Shown: one piece after another, positions 1 to 6,821 of the stretch | How the letters are laid out: each line of letters begins with the position of its first letter | Numbering within the stretch: the first letter of the stretch is position 1 | Origin: Brevifilum sp029548365 | GTDB lineage: Bacteria > Chloroflexota > Anaerolineae > Anaerolineales > Anaerolineaceae | Length of the DNA: 29,334 nt | Assembly: GCA_035376985.1 (NCBI GenBank) | Contig: DAOSSA010000027.1 | Location: 1 to 29,334 of the forward strand | Direction: 5' to 3' | Notes under the pieces: model-generated | The model's input: only the letters and a program-made list of their open reading frames with translations | Databases searched by the model: none | Told to the model about the DNA's origin: nothing | Translations under genes and position numbers: made by a program

Positions 1-42
1 ATATGGCGCTTATACCGGCAAATTAAAACTAGAAGAACATGA
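1..42 (+). CDS. C-terminal tail of an upstream ORF (partial)
   Basis: Frame 1 is open from the window edge and ends with a TGA at 40-42 that overlaps the ATG of the next gene as ATGA. This gives a 13-residue, Arg-rich tail (IWRLYRQIKTRRT). The four-base overlap is typical of co-translated operon genes, so the MurE-like gene is probably not first in its operon. Too little is present to assign a family, and a chance open frame cannot be excluded. Confidence 0.4.
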   Translation: MWRLYRQIKTRRT

Positions 43-1562
43 AACTCGACCAACTATTTTCAAATTGTGACATCAAGGTTTCAGGAGAAGCTGGGTTAAT
101 TGATATTACTGGCATTGCTTTTGATTCAAGGAGCGTGAAGCCGGGCAATATTTTTGTTGCACTTGCGGGCAATATCGTGGATGGCCATGATTTCATCTCT
201 GATGCCGTGAAAAACGGTGCCTCCGTTGTTGTTGGTGAACGCCCGGCGGAGTCAATGCATGCTTATGGCTCAACACTTTATTATCAGGTTCCCAACTCGC
301 GTCGACTGCTGAGCAAAATTGCTGCGAAATTTTATGGAAACCCGGCAAATAAACTGGTGGTTATTGGCGTCACTGGCACTGATGGGAAAACCAGCACTTG
401 CAATATGATTTCCGGATTATTCAGAAAAGCCGGGATAAAAACGGGCTTGTTAACGACCATTAATGTCAATATTGACAATACAGTTGTGGATACCGGTGTT
501 CACGTGACAACGCCAGATGCAGTCTCTGTACAATCCTATCTTGCGCAAATGGTCGCAGCGGGTGTTCAATATGCAATTATTGAGGCAACCTCACATGGAT
601 TGTCTCAGTATCGCGTGAACGATTGCGAATTTGACATTGGCATTTTCACAAATGTTACTCATGAACACTTTGATTACCATAAAGACTTCAATTCATATCG
701 AGAAGCAAAAGCACTTCTTTTCAGTTTGTTGAATAAAGAATCTGGAAAAGATGCCCAAAAATACGCCATCCTTAATGCCGATGATCCATCGTATGATTTC
801 TTCAAAGACCAGGCATGCGTGGATTCTTACTCTTATGGAATTAAAAACAGCGCAGATTTTTTTGCGTCAAACATTGTTTGTGCTGATGACCATTATTTGT
901 TCACCGTTAACATGCCAGGTGGGAAAAAGATCGAAATTAAATCAAAACTGATGGGAATTCATAATGTCTACAACGCCTTAGCAGCGGTTGCTGTAGCCTA
1001 TTTGCAGAACCTCCCTGTTCAGTCGATTAAGGATTATTTCTTGTACCCGGATAACCTCCCAGGACGATTTGAGGAGATTATTTCAGGTCAACCGTTCAGG
1101 GTATTCGTGGATTACGCCCACACGGAGAATGCCCTACAAAATGTTCTGGATCTGGCAAATCAAATTAAAAAGAGACGATTGATTTTAGTATTCGGATTGT
1201 CGGGAGGGCTGAGAGACAAATCAAAAAGGCCCGGTTTAGGCCGAATCGCTGAATTAAATTCAGACCTAGCAATCATCACCGCTGTCGATTGGTACCCTTT
1301 CGAACCTGTAAATGAGATCATTGACCAAATTGCTGAAGGCTGTATTTCTGCCGGTGGCGAGGAGAACAGGACCTTCGTTAAAATACCAGACCGGGAAGAG
1401 GCAATTGCGTGCGCGATCCATACTGCGAAAAGCGGTGATATTGTTGTCATCGCGGGGAAGGGTCATGAAACATCATTAAGTATTAATGGTGTGGAATATC
1501 CCTGGAGTGAAGTTGAAGTTACCAGAAGTAAAATTAGAAAATTAGCTCAAAATGATCAATAA
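39..1562 (+). CDS. MurE-like Mur ligase (UDP-N-acetylmuramoyl-peptide synthetase family)
   Basis: A 507-residue, three-domain Mur ligase, the usual length for MurE. The N-terminal UDP-binding domain (about 1-100) contains DSRSVKPGNIFVAL near 29-42. The ATPase domain has the P-loop GTDGKTS (113-119), the TTPDA and EATSHGL segments, and Lys224 in REAKALLF at the position of the carbamylated lysine. The C-terminal domain starts near 340 (PGRFE, then VDYAHTENAL) and ends with GKGHET (473-478). MurE enzymes that add diaminopimelate carry a DNPR motif in this last domain; here the equivalent stretch reads VDWYPFEP (416-423), so the amino acid added cannot be called as meso-DAP. It may be the cell-wall MurE with another diamino acid, or a paralogous peptide ligase. 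It overlaps the next gene by 11 bases, which suggests shared function. Confidence 0.85.
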   Translation: MKLDQLFSNCDIKVSGEAGLIDITGIAFDSRSVKPGNIFVALAGNIVDGHDFISDAVKNGASVVVGERPAESMHAYGSTLYYQVPNSRRLLSKIAAKFYGNPANKLVVIGVTGTDGKTSTCNMISGLFRKAGIKTGLLTTINVNIDNTVVDTGVHVTTPDAVSVQSYLAQMVAAGVQYAIIEATSHGLSQYRVNDCEFDIGIFTNVTHEHFDYHKDFNSYREAKALLFSLLNKESGKDAQKYAILNADDPSYDFFKDQACVDSYSYGIKNSADFFASNIVCADDHYLFTVNMPGGKKIEIKSKLMGIHNVYNALAAVAVAYLQNLPVQSIKDYFLYPDNLPGRFEEIISGQPFRVFVDYAHTENALQNVLDLANQIKKRRLILVFGLSGGLRDKSKRPGLGRIAELNSDLAIITAVDWYPFEPVNEIIDQIAEGCISAGGEENRTFVKIPDREEAIACAIHTAKSGDIVVIAGKGHETSLSINGVEYPWSEVEVTRSKIRKLAQNDQ

Positions 1563-3009
1563 AAAAGTTGTTGAATTCTCGAAACTCTTTAATCAAATGC
1601 CTAATGCTCCATTTTTATATGGACATGTTTTGAAAAAAATTCTATTGATGATTAAAAACCTTGGTATCAACCCTGTCAGCTCAAGCCGTGACTTGTATAA
1701 CGGGAATTATTCCATTGACGAGTATTGCTTGTTTATCAAATTTCGACGCGGAAACCCTCGCTATCCGCTGATCATTGATACCCACATAGACCATCCGGGG
1801 TTCGTTATAGGCAATGACGGTGTTGGTGTCGCTTTTGGGAGTGTTGGGTTCCACAGGCTTGAGAAATTACTGGAAGTTTCGCCACCAGAAATCGATATTT
1901 TTTCAAACCAGGGTGAATTTATTTCTACCAAGAAAATTACCAGGTTTCATTACGCAAATAAACCCTATATTTATTTGGAAGACAATCTTGGTATTCCTAA
2001 CAACAGCCATGGGATTTGGCATTTACCCGAATTTTCAGAAGATGAATCGCATTTGTACATGAAAAACGCTGACAATATGATTGCCACAGCGGTTGCATTT
2101 GCAATAATCGATGATATTGTAAAATCTCCGAAGATGTTCAGGGATATTGATGTAACTTTTATTTTTACTTTTGTAGAAGAAGTGTTTGAAATTTCTGCAA
2201 ATCATGTCGCTATTAAAAAGAACACGCCCTTTGGAAAAATTTATCCCGAAACAAACATCCTGGTGTTAGAGAGTATGCAATCTGTTCCGCTGCACGCTGA
2301 TGACATCATCCTTCAAAACAGGCTTGATTCCGAAAGCTTGAAAACCTTGCGGTTGAGCGATGATAACACTTTCTATTCACCTGAATTGAGAGAGGGGATA
2401 TTTAGCCAGGGAATGGTCAATCGAATATATTCTGATGTTGGATTGGCTCTGCCTAACTATGATGATGGATTGCAGATTAAAATCAATGACACAGATTGTG
2501 TCTATGGGACTTTCTTTCCGGATCAGGACAACAGGGCTGAAGACCTGCTTCTTCAGGTCGTTGAGGCTGAAAGAATAAAAGTTCAACACACGGTGTCGGG
2601 TGGGGCATGTAATGGTACTGCCTATTCTCTTTTCCCAACAACCAGCAATATTGTGACGCTGAACATTCCCAATCGGCATAAACACAACATTGGCAAGAAT
2701 GGCGAGATTGTTCTTGAGAAAATTAAAAAGCAGGATGTCCAGAGTATGTATGAAGCATTGATTGCGGCGATAAATTTCCATGACGCTGTAATCCCGAATA
2801 GAGGCATTTCAAAAATGCTGAAATCTTCAAATCTGGCTTATGATTCTGCTGTTTTAAGGAAGCTTCAAATTGAGAGAAGCAACGTTACCTGGGGGGCCAG
2901 GCGCCGCCTGGCTTTGGGTAAATATTTCCCGGATCATTTGGCAGAAGAATTATTATTCAAATCCAGGGGGTTGATAGCAAGAGTACGAGAAAAACTAAAC
3001 ATCATTTAA
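1552..3009 (+). CDS. M42-like (MH-clan) zinc aminopeptidase
   Basis: A 485-residue protein with the metal-site pattern of the M42/M20 co-catalytic zinc peptidases. DTHID (76-80) supplies the first His and Asp, NADN (172-175) the bridging Asp, FVEE (207-210) the catalytic Glu pair, VLES (238-241) a further acidic ligand, and NIPNRHKHNIG near residue 380 the last His. Family members hydrolyse peptides from the N terminus in the cytosol. At 485 residues it is longer than the usual roughly 350 of M42, with extra sequence in the middle and at the C terminus (about 420-485), so the subfamily is uncertain. It overlaps the Mur ligase-like gene by 11 bases and is probably co-translated with it. The pair could make and trim a small peptide or recycle wall peptides; this is inference. 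Confidence 0.75.
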   Translation: MINKKVVEFSKLFNQMPNAPFLYGHVLKKILLMIKNLGINPVSSSRDLYNGNYSIDEYCLFIKFRRGNPRYPLIIDTHIDHPGFVIGNDGVGVAFGSVGFHRLEKLLEVSPPEIDIFSNQGEFISTKKITRFHYANKPYIYLEDNLGIPNNSHGIWHLPEFSEDESHLYMKNADNMIATAVAFAIIDDIVKSPKMFRDIDVTFIFTFVEEVFEISANHVAIKKNTPFGKIYPETNILVLESMQSVPLHADDIILQNRLDSESLKTLRLSDDNTFYSPELREGIFSQGMVNRIYSDVGLALPNYDDGLQIKINDTDCVYGTFFPDQDNRAEDLLLQVVEAERIKVQHTVSGGACNGTAYSLFPTTSNIVTLNIPNRHKHNIGKNGEIVLEKIKKQDVQSMYEALIAAINFHDAVIPNRGISKMLKSSNLAYDSAVLRKLQIERSNVTWGARRRLALGKYFPDHLAEELLFKSRGLIARVREKLNII

Positions 3010-3102
3010 GAGTGTGTGGCGTACCGTTTCCTTTTTTGAGGGATCTGTTTGATTCCAAATGAATATTTAATGATTCTCAAGCACTGTAGATACCCGCGTT
3101 TG

Positions 3103-3123
3103 ATGATCGATCTTGATCGTCAT
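3103..3123. repeat. Short inverted repeat in the intergenic region
   Basis: The arms ATGA-CGATC and GATCG-TCAT pair around a two-base centre with one unpaired T. It lies 94 bases after the peptidase gene and about 110 bases before the PadR promoter. It has no T-run after it, so it is not a canonical terminator. It could be an operator or part of a 3' end structure. The remainder of 3010-3230 shows no gene. Confidence 0.35.
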
Positions 3124-3236
3124 CGCATGACATGATTCAATAAGGGTTTTACCAGGAATTGTTGATGAACCGCGGATATTCAAGTTTTTGATCATTTAAC
3201 TATTCAAATTAAAACAATATTCTTATATTGAGACTA

Positions 3237-3265
3237 TTGACACATATAGAATACCGTGCTATAAT
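3237..3265 (+). promoter_or_regulatory. Sigma-70-type promoter of the padR gene, perfect consensus
   Basis: TTGACA (3237-3242), a 17-base spacer, then TATAAT (3260-3265), preceded by TG at the extended -10 position. The stretch upstream (about 3195-3235) is very AT-rich, like an UP element. The start codon is 32 bases past the -10. A full-consensus promoter in front of a PadR repressor suggests that the gene is held down by its own product and strongly induced on release; the operator itself is not identifiable by eye. Confidence 0.85.
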
Positions 3266-3297
3266 TAGATAACTCGTAAAGAAAGGTTGGTGCAGAA

Positions 3298-3702
3298 ATG
3301 CCAAGACATAAGCGTGGAAGGTCCATTGAAGGCGGTCACAGACGTGAAAAGCGGCGGACGCCCCTGACGGTTGCGCTGGTCGAACCAGCATTATTGTTTT
3401 TGATCAACAAGAAACAGCGCCATGGCTATGCTTTAATTACCGCCCTAAAAGAATTGGGAATTACCTCAATTCACCCATCTGTCGTTTACCGGACGTTGCG
3501 ACATATGGAAGCGTTGGGCTGGATTGACGCTGAATGGGACACCGACAACGTACAGGGTCCACCAAGAAAAGTGTTCAAATTGAGTGAACAAGGGAATGTG
3601 GCGCACCAAACCTGGCAAGAGGAATTGGTCAAAGCTCAAAAAAGCATCCAGATATTATTGGAGCGTGCGAGCGAAAAAAGAAAGGAGTTGGATGAGAGTT
3701 AG
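3298..3702 (+). CDS. PadR-family transcriptional regulator
   Basis: A 134-residue winged-helix protein. After a basic N-terminal tail (1-22, many Arg and Lys) comes the PadR core: PALLFLINKKQRHGYALITAL, then HPSVVYRTLRHMEALGWI (recognition helix and wing) and PPRKVFKLSEQG, ending in a charged helix (about 101-134) that in this family makes the dimer. PadR proteins are usually repressors that respond to small molecules and often control a neighbouring transporter or membrane protein. Here the only tightly coupled neighbour is the basic protein that starts inside its last codons. The ligand is unknown. Confidence 0.92.
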   Translation: MPRHKRGRSIEGGHRREKRRTPLTVALVEPALLFLINKKQRHGYALITALKELGITSIHPSVVYRTLRHMEALGWIDAEWDTDNVQGPPRKVFKLSEQGNVAHQTWQEELVKAQKSIQILLERASEKRKELDES

Positions 3703-4225
3703 AAAAAATGGTACTCAGGCATTTGACCTGCAAGACACCCATCATACTGAAAGGATTAAACACATGATCGAGAAAAGGAGAAATAGAGTTATGAGAAGAA
3801 TGTATAAAAAGAATCGGATGGAAGAAAATTTTACTCAACAATCGGAACCGGGTTATTCACGCAGACCGCGGAAATATGCTGTTAGCAGGGGCGATTGCCA
3901 CAGCTCTCGTCGGAGGATTAACCGGGGTGGACGGGGTCATCCATATGGCGACACAATCGACATGCGTGGGTTTAGAACGCATCATGTTGGTCACCATCCC
4001 CGTCGACAGAAGGCTTTTCGTGACCGATCAAATGCGCCCATCTATCGGGAGAAACGGCAATTGGAACATCGCATCTTTCACTTGCAACACAGATTGAGGC
4101 AAGTGAATCGAGAATTGGCTGGTCGTGTTGATCGTCGTCATGATCGTCGCCATGATCGTCGCCTTGATCGTGGGGGAATACGGTATGGAAGACCCCTGAA
4201 CAGAGAAAAATTTTATTCCTGCTAA
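3692..4225 (+). CDS. Very basic Arg/His-rich protein of unknown function, coupled to padR
   Basis: I do not recognise a family. The ATG at 3692 has a good ribosome site (AAAGGAG at 3681-3687) and overlaps the end of padR by 11 bases, which favours this start over earlier in-frame ones and gives 177 residues. The protein is extremely rich in Arg, Lys and His. Residues about 125-150 (REKRQLEHRIFHLQHRLRQ) look like a coiled coil, followed by a repeated DRRHDRRHDRRLDR run. A second frame over 3876-4097 encodes a hydrophobic, Gly-rich segment (MLLAGAIATALVGGLTG) resembling a membrane helix. The gene could therefore carry a frameshift, natural or from assembly, with the real protein having a basic head, one membrane helix and a coiled-coil tail. 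Product and frame are both uncertain. Confidence 0.45.
   Translation: MRVRKNGTQAFDLQDTHHTERIKHMIEKRRNRVMRRMYKKNRMEENFTQQSEPGYSRRPRKYAVSRGDCHSSRRRINRGGRGHPYGDTIDMRGFRTHHVGHHPRRQKAFRDRSNAPIYREKRQLEHRIFHLQHRLRQVNRELAGRVDRRHDRRHDRRLDRGGIRYGRPLNREKFYSC
4129..4172 (+). repeat. 12-base tandem repeat, about 3.5 units
   Basis: Units of GATCGTCGTCAT / GATCGTCGCCAT / GATCGTCGCCTT followed by GATCGTGG. In the frame of the basic protein each unit encodes Asp-Arg-Arg-His or Leu. The repeat lies at the 3' end of that gene and may vary in copy number. Confidence 0.7.
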
Positions 4226-4338
4226 TCCGTTGTTGGCTTGGGGGGAGTACGTTGTCTTGACCGATGAAACCGAGAGACAATTATCTGGGTTAAGCCGGTT
4301 TCTGATCGATTTTTGAATCAGAAAAAACCAGGCTCCGG

Positions 4339-4367
4339 TTGACTTCACCCGGCCAAGTGAATATAAT
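4339..4367 (+). promoter_or_regulatory. Sigma-70-type promoter of the rplU-rpmA-L31 operon
   Basis: TTGACT (4339-4344), 17-base spacer, TATAAT (4362-4367). It lies about 118 bases before the rplU start, leaving a leader of about 110 bases. Between the basic-protein gene and this promoter (4226-4338) I see no gene. Confidence 0.8.
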
Positions 4368-4379
4368 AATGTAACCTTG

Positions 4380-4404
4380 CCCCGGCAGGAGATCCTTGCT
4401 GGGG
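4380..4404 (+). promoter_or_regulatory. Leader hairpin upstream of rplU (possible L21-type autoregulatory leader)
   Basis: CCCCGGCAGG (4380-4389) pairs with CCTTGCTGGGG (4394-4404) with one G-T wobble and a small bulge, just after the predicted transcription start. GC-rich segments follow up to the rplU ribosome site (GGAG before 4486). Ribosomal protein leaders that let L21 repress its own operon are known in other bacteria; placing this one in that group is inference from position and structure. Confidence 0.4.
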
Positions 4405-4485
4405 TAAAATTTTGTAACCCAAACTTTCCCGGTCGCCGGCGGTTGCACGCGGGTGAGACTGGCGAAGTGAAGATTGGAGTAGATA

Positions 4486-4803
4486 ATGAAATTTGTGATT
4501 GTCGAACAAGGCGGTAAACAATACCGTGCCTCTGAAGGCAAAACGATCGAAGTTGATCGATTGCCAAATGAGGTGGGTGAAACCATTACCCTGGAGGATG
4601 TACTTCTATTTGTCAATGACGATGAAGTCAGTGTCGGGACCCCGACGGTCAAAGGCGCAAAGGTCCAGGCGAAGGTGGTCGACCACTTTAAAGGGCGCAA
4701 GATCCTGGTGTTTAAATACCGCCCAAGTCAACGGTATCGTGTAAAATCAGGTCACCGGCAGCAATACACACGTTTGCTGATCGAATTGATTGAAATGGAG
4801 TAA
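4486..4803 (+). CDS. rplU: 50S ribosomal protein L21
   Basis: A 105-residue protein matching L21 along its whole length: KFVIVEQGGKQYRASEGKTIEVDRL at the N terminus, the central VGTPTVKGAKVQAKVVDHFKGRKILVFKY, and RVKSGHRQQYTRLLI at the C terminus. L21 binds 23S rRNA in the large subunit. The ribosome site GGAG lies just before the ATG. It is followed after 5 bases by rpmA, the classic L21-L27 pair, and is probably the first gene of a three-gene operon. Confidence 0.97.
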   Translation: MKFVIVEQGGKQYRASEGKTIEVDRLPNEVGETITLEDVLLFVNDDEVSVGTPTVKGAKVQAKVVDHFKGRKILVFKYRPSQRYRVKSGHRQQYTRLLIELIEME

Positions 4804-4808
4804 GAAAC

Positions 4809-5075
4809 ATGGCACACAAAAAAGGCGGCGGCTCATCGCGTAACGGTCGTGATAGCAAATCAAAGCGACTTGGAATTAAAAAATACGGCGGGGAATTTGT
4901 TCTTAGCGGAAACATCCTGGTACGCCAGCGCGGGACCAAAGTTCACCCCGGCTGGAATGTTGGTATGGGCAGAGATTACACCCTGTTTGCCACCCAAGAT
5001 GGCCTTGTCCATTTTGAGACGATGGCAGGTGGACGTAAAAAGGTGCATGTCGTTACCGTTCCAGAGGAAGAATAG
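4809..5075 (+). CDS. rpmA: 50S ribosomal protein L27
   Basis: An 88-residue L27 with the typical start MAHKKGGGSSRNGRDSKSKR and the body GNILVRQRGTKVHPGWNVGMGRDYTLFAT. The N-terminal tail reaches the peptidyl-transferase centre. It begins directly with MAHKKG, so it lacks the cleavable N-terminal extension seen in Firmicutes L27. Its ribosome site GGAG overlaps the rplU stop codon, which indicates translational coupling. Confidence 0.97.
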   Translation: MAHKKGGGSSRNGRDSKSKRLGIKKYGGEFVLSGNILVRQRGTKVHPGWNVGMGRDYTLFATQDGLVHFETMAGGRKKVHVVTVPEEE

Positions 5076-5110
5076 CGCAAGTTTATTATTGAGAGGATTG
5101 TAACGACATC

Positions 5111-5590
5111 ATGAAAAAAGAAATTCATCCAAAATACTATGCTGAGGCGACGGTAATCTGTAGTTCCTGTGGCGCGACCTGGAAGACAGGATCAACCCAA
5201 CCGGAGATTCGCACGGAAGTGTGTTCAAATTGCCATCCCTTTTACACCGGTCAGCAACAACGGATCTTAGACCGTGAAGGACAGGTTGACCGCTTTTATA
5301 AACGGCTCCAGGTGCGGCAGGATTATATCGATGAACAGCAAGCAAAAGCTGATGGCAGAGTTTCTCCTGATCGCCCTGTGGCAGACCTTAACCTGGGAAC
5401 CCGGGTTGAAAAGGTACTGGCTGAGGCTGGCCTGACTACCGTTGGAGATATTCTCGAGCGTTTGGAGGGCGGTACACAAGCCTTGCTGGAAATCAGCGGA
5501 TTTGGGCGAAAATCATTGATTGACCTCAAGAAAGCCCTTCGTCATATGGGTTATCAAATTCCAGAAGCAGCAGAGGAAATTACCATTTAG
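5111..5590 (+). CDS. rpmE: Ribosomal protein L31 fused to an RNA polymerase alpha-CTD-like helix-hairpin-helix domain
   Basis: Residues 1-75 are a zinc-binding (C+) L31: MKKEIHPKYYAEATVICSSC, with four cysteines at 17, 20, 38 and 41 and the CHPFYTGQQ segment. A short linker leads to residues about 88-150, which match the C-terminal domain of the RNA polymerase alpha subunit: VADLNLGTRVEKVLAEAGL, TTVGDILE, and the helix-hairpin-helix ISGFGRKSLIDLKKAL. L31 normally ends near residue 70, so the protein is about twice the usual length. The second domain normally binds DNA UP elements or activators. There is no frame break; it is a single protein. It sits 35 bases after rpmA and before a strong terminator. 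The fusion could link ribosome and polymerase, or the domain may bind rRNA; that is inference. Confidence 0.9.
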   Translation: MKKEIHPKYYAEATVICSSCGATWKTGSTQPEIRTEVCSNCHPFYTGQQQRILDREGQVDRFYKRLQVRQDYIDEQQAKADGRVSPDRPVADLNLGTRVEKVLAEAGLTTVGDILERLEGGTQALLEISGFGRKSLIDLKKALRHMGYQIPEAAEEITI

Positions 5591-5621
5591 TCATTTTTAA
5601 ATCAAAAAATCCGGTAAACTT

Positions 5622-5663
5622 AACAGGCAGATGAAACCTTCGTCTGCCTGTTATTTTTATTTT
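5622..5663 (+). terminator. Rho-independent terminator after the L31 gene
   Basis: A perfect 10-bp stem AACAGGCAGA (5622-5631) / TCTGCCTGTT (5643-5652) with an 11-base loop, followed by ATTTTTATTTT. It ends the ribosomal operon 13 bases before the tdk start, so tdk expression depends on read-through or on a promoter not obvious to me. Confidence 0.92.
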
Positions 5664-5675
5664 CAGGAGTAGTGT

Positions 5676-6260
5676 ATGAAACATCGTGTTGGTTCAGTTG
5701 AGGTTATTTGTGGGTCAATGTTTTGTGGGAAGACGGAAGAATTGATCCGGCGGTTAACTCGGGCACGAATCGCCAAACAGTCGGTGCAAGTGTTCAAACC
5801 CTGCGTCGATTATCGCTATACCCAAGCAAAAGTCACCTCCCATTCTGGATTTAATTTTGACGCTCAGCCTGTGGAAAAATCCGAGGAGATATTTCAATTT
5901 TTGGAACCGGAGACGACCGTCGTGGGGATTGACGAAACCCAGTTTTTTGACGCAGATATCGTTGGTGTGGTGGAAACGCTGGCAAAGCGCAACCTTCGGG
6001 TGATTGTCAGCGGACTGGACACTGATTTTCGTGGGGAACCCTTTGGCTGCATGCCAGAATTGATGGCCAGGGCAGAATTTGTGGATAAGTTGCATGCCAT
6101 TTGCATGGTTTGCGGCGAGACAGCCAGTCGGACACAACGGTTGGTGAATGGGAAACCAGCCCATTATAACGAACCGATTGTGGTGATTGGCGCCAATGAA
6201 ATGTACGAAGCCCGCTGTAGGACCCATCATGAGGTCCCCAGAGATGAGTTCTCGAGGTAG
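5676..6260 (+). CDS. tdk: Thymidine kinase (type II)
   Basis: A 194-residue type II thymidine kinase that phosphorylates thymidine to dTMP in salvage. The P-loop GSMFCGKT is at 13-20, the catalytic DETQFF at 86-91 (Glu87 the base), and the lasso/thymidine-binding region includes the YNEPIVVIGANEMYEARCR segment. A structural zinc site is visible as Cys143, Cys146, Cys181 and His184. The ribosome site CAGGAG (5664-5669) fixes the ATG. It is followed after 3 bases by hpt, which suggests a nucleotide-salvage operon. Confidence 0.95.
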   Translation: MKHRVGSVEVICGSMFCGKTEELIRRLTRARIAKQSVQVFKPCVDYRYTQAKVTSHSGFNFDAQPVEKSEEIFQFLEPETTVVGIDETQFFDADIVGVVETLAKRNLRVIVSGLDTDFRGEPFGCMPELMARAEFVDKLHAICMVCGETASRTQRLVNGKPAHYNEPIVVIGANEMYEARCRTHHEVPRDEFSR

Positions 6261-6263
6261 AAC

Positions 6264-6821
6264 ATGCAAGATTATCATTCATTTATTGGCGAAGTACTGA
6301 TCGAAGAAGAGCAGCTCAAAAAGCGAGTTAAGGAATTGGGCGACGACATCAGCCGGGATTATCGTGGAAAAGAGATATTAGCAATCTGCATCTTAAGGGG
6401 CGGTGTGATGTTCCTGACCGACCTGATCCGACATATCACTCCATTGGTGGCGATTGACTTCATGGGCGTCTCCTCTTATGGCGCGGGTTCGCGCAGTTCG
6501 GAAGGTCAGGTCCGAATCACCCTGGACCTGACGACCAGTATCGCCGGAAAACATGTGTTGATCGTTGAGGATATTATTGACAGCGGAAACACCCTGGCAT
6601 CGGTCATGGAAATGCTTCAAACCAGGCATCCGGCCAGTTTAGAAGTCTGTACACTATTAAACAAAGCGTCGCGGCGGGAAGTGGATATCCCGATTAAATA
6701 TTGCGGATTTATAATCCCTGATAAATTTGTCTTTGGCTATGGCCTGGACATGGATGAGTTTTATCGAAACCTGCCTTTTATCGGTGTGGTTGACCTGGAA
6801 AAATATGAAGCTGGTCTTTGA
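6264..6821 (+). CDS. hpt: Hypoxanthine(-guanine) phosphoribosyltransferase
   Basis: A 185-residue type I phosphoribosyltransferase that joins hypoxanthine or guanine to PRPP. The PRPP-binding motif VLIVEDIIDSGNTL is at about 98-111, the N-terminal cis-peptide loop LRGGVMF near 44-50, and the flexible loop contains SSYGAGSRSSEGQV (70-83). Downstream come YCGFIIPDKFVFGYGLD and the C-terminal FIGVVDLEKY. It starts 3 bases after tdk with a GAGGT ribosome site, and its end overlaps the next gene by 17 bases. Confidence 0.95.
   Translation: MQDYHSFIGEVLIEEEQLKKRVKELGDDISRDYRGKEILAICILRGGVMFLTDLIRHITPLVAIDFMGVSSYGAGSRSSEGQVRITLDLTTSIAGKHVLIVEDIIDSGNTLASVMEMLQTRHPASLEVCTLLNKASRREVDIPIKYCGFIIPDKFVFGYGLDMDEFYRNLPFIGVVDLEKYEAGL

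Noticed and set aside
4129..4172. CRISPR-like repeat
   Set aside because: Units are contiguous 12-mers without spacers and encode a repeated peptide, so this is a coding tandem repeat.
4028..4567. 179-residue minus-strand frame over the rplU leader
   Set aside because: It runs antisense through the rplU promoter and start, has no recognisable product or ribosome site, and is explained by the open third positions of the real genes.
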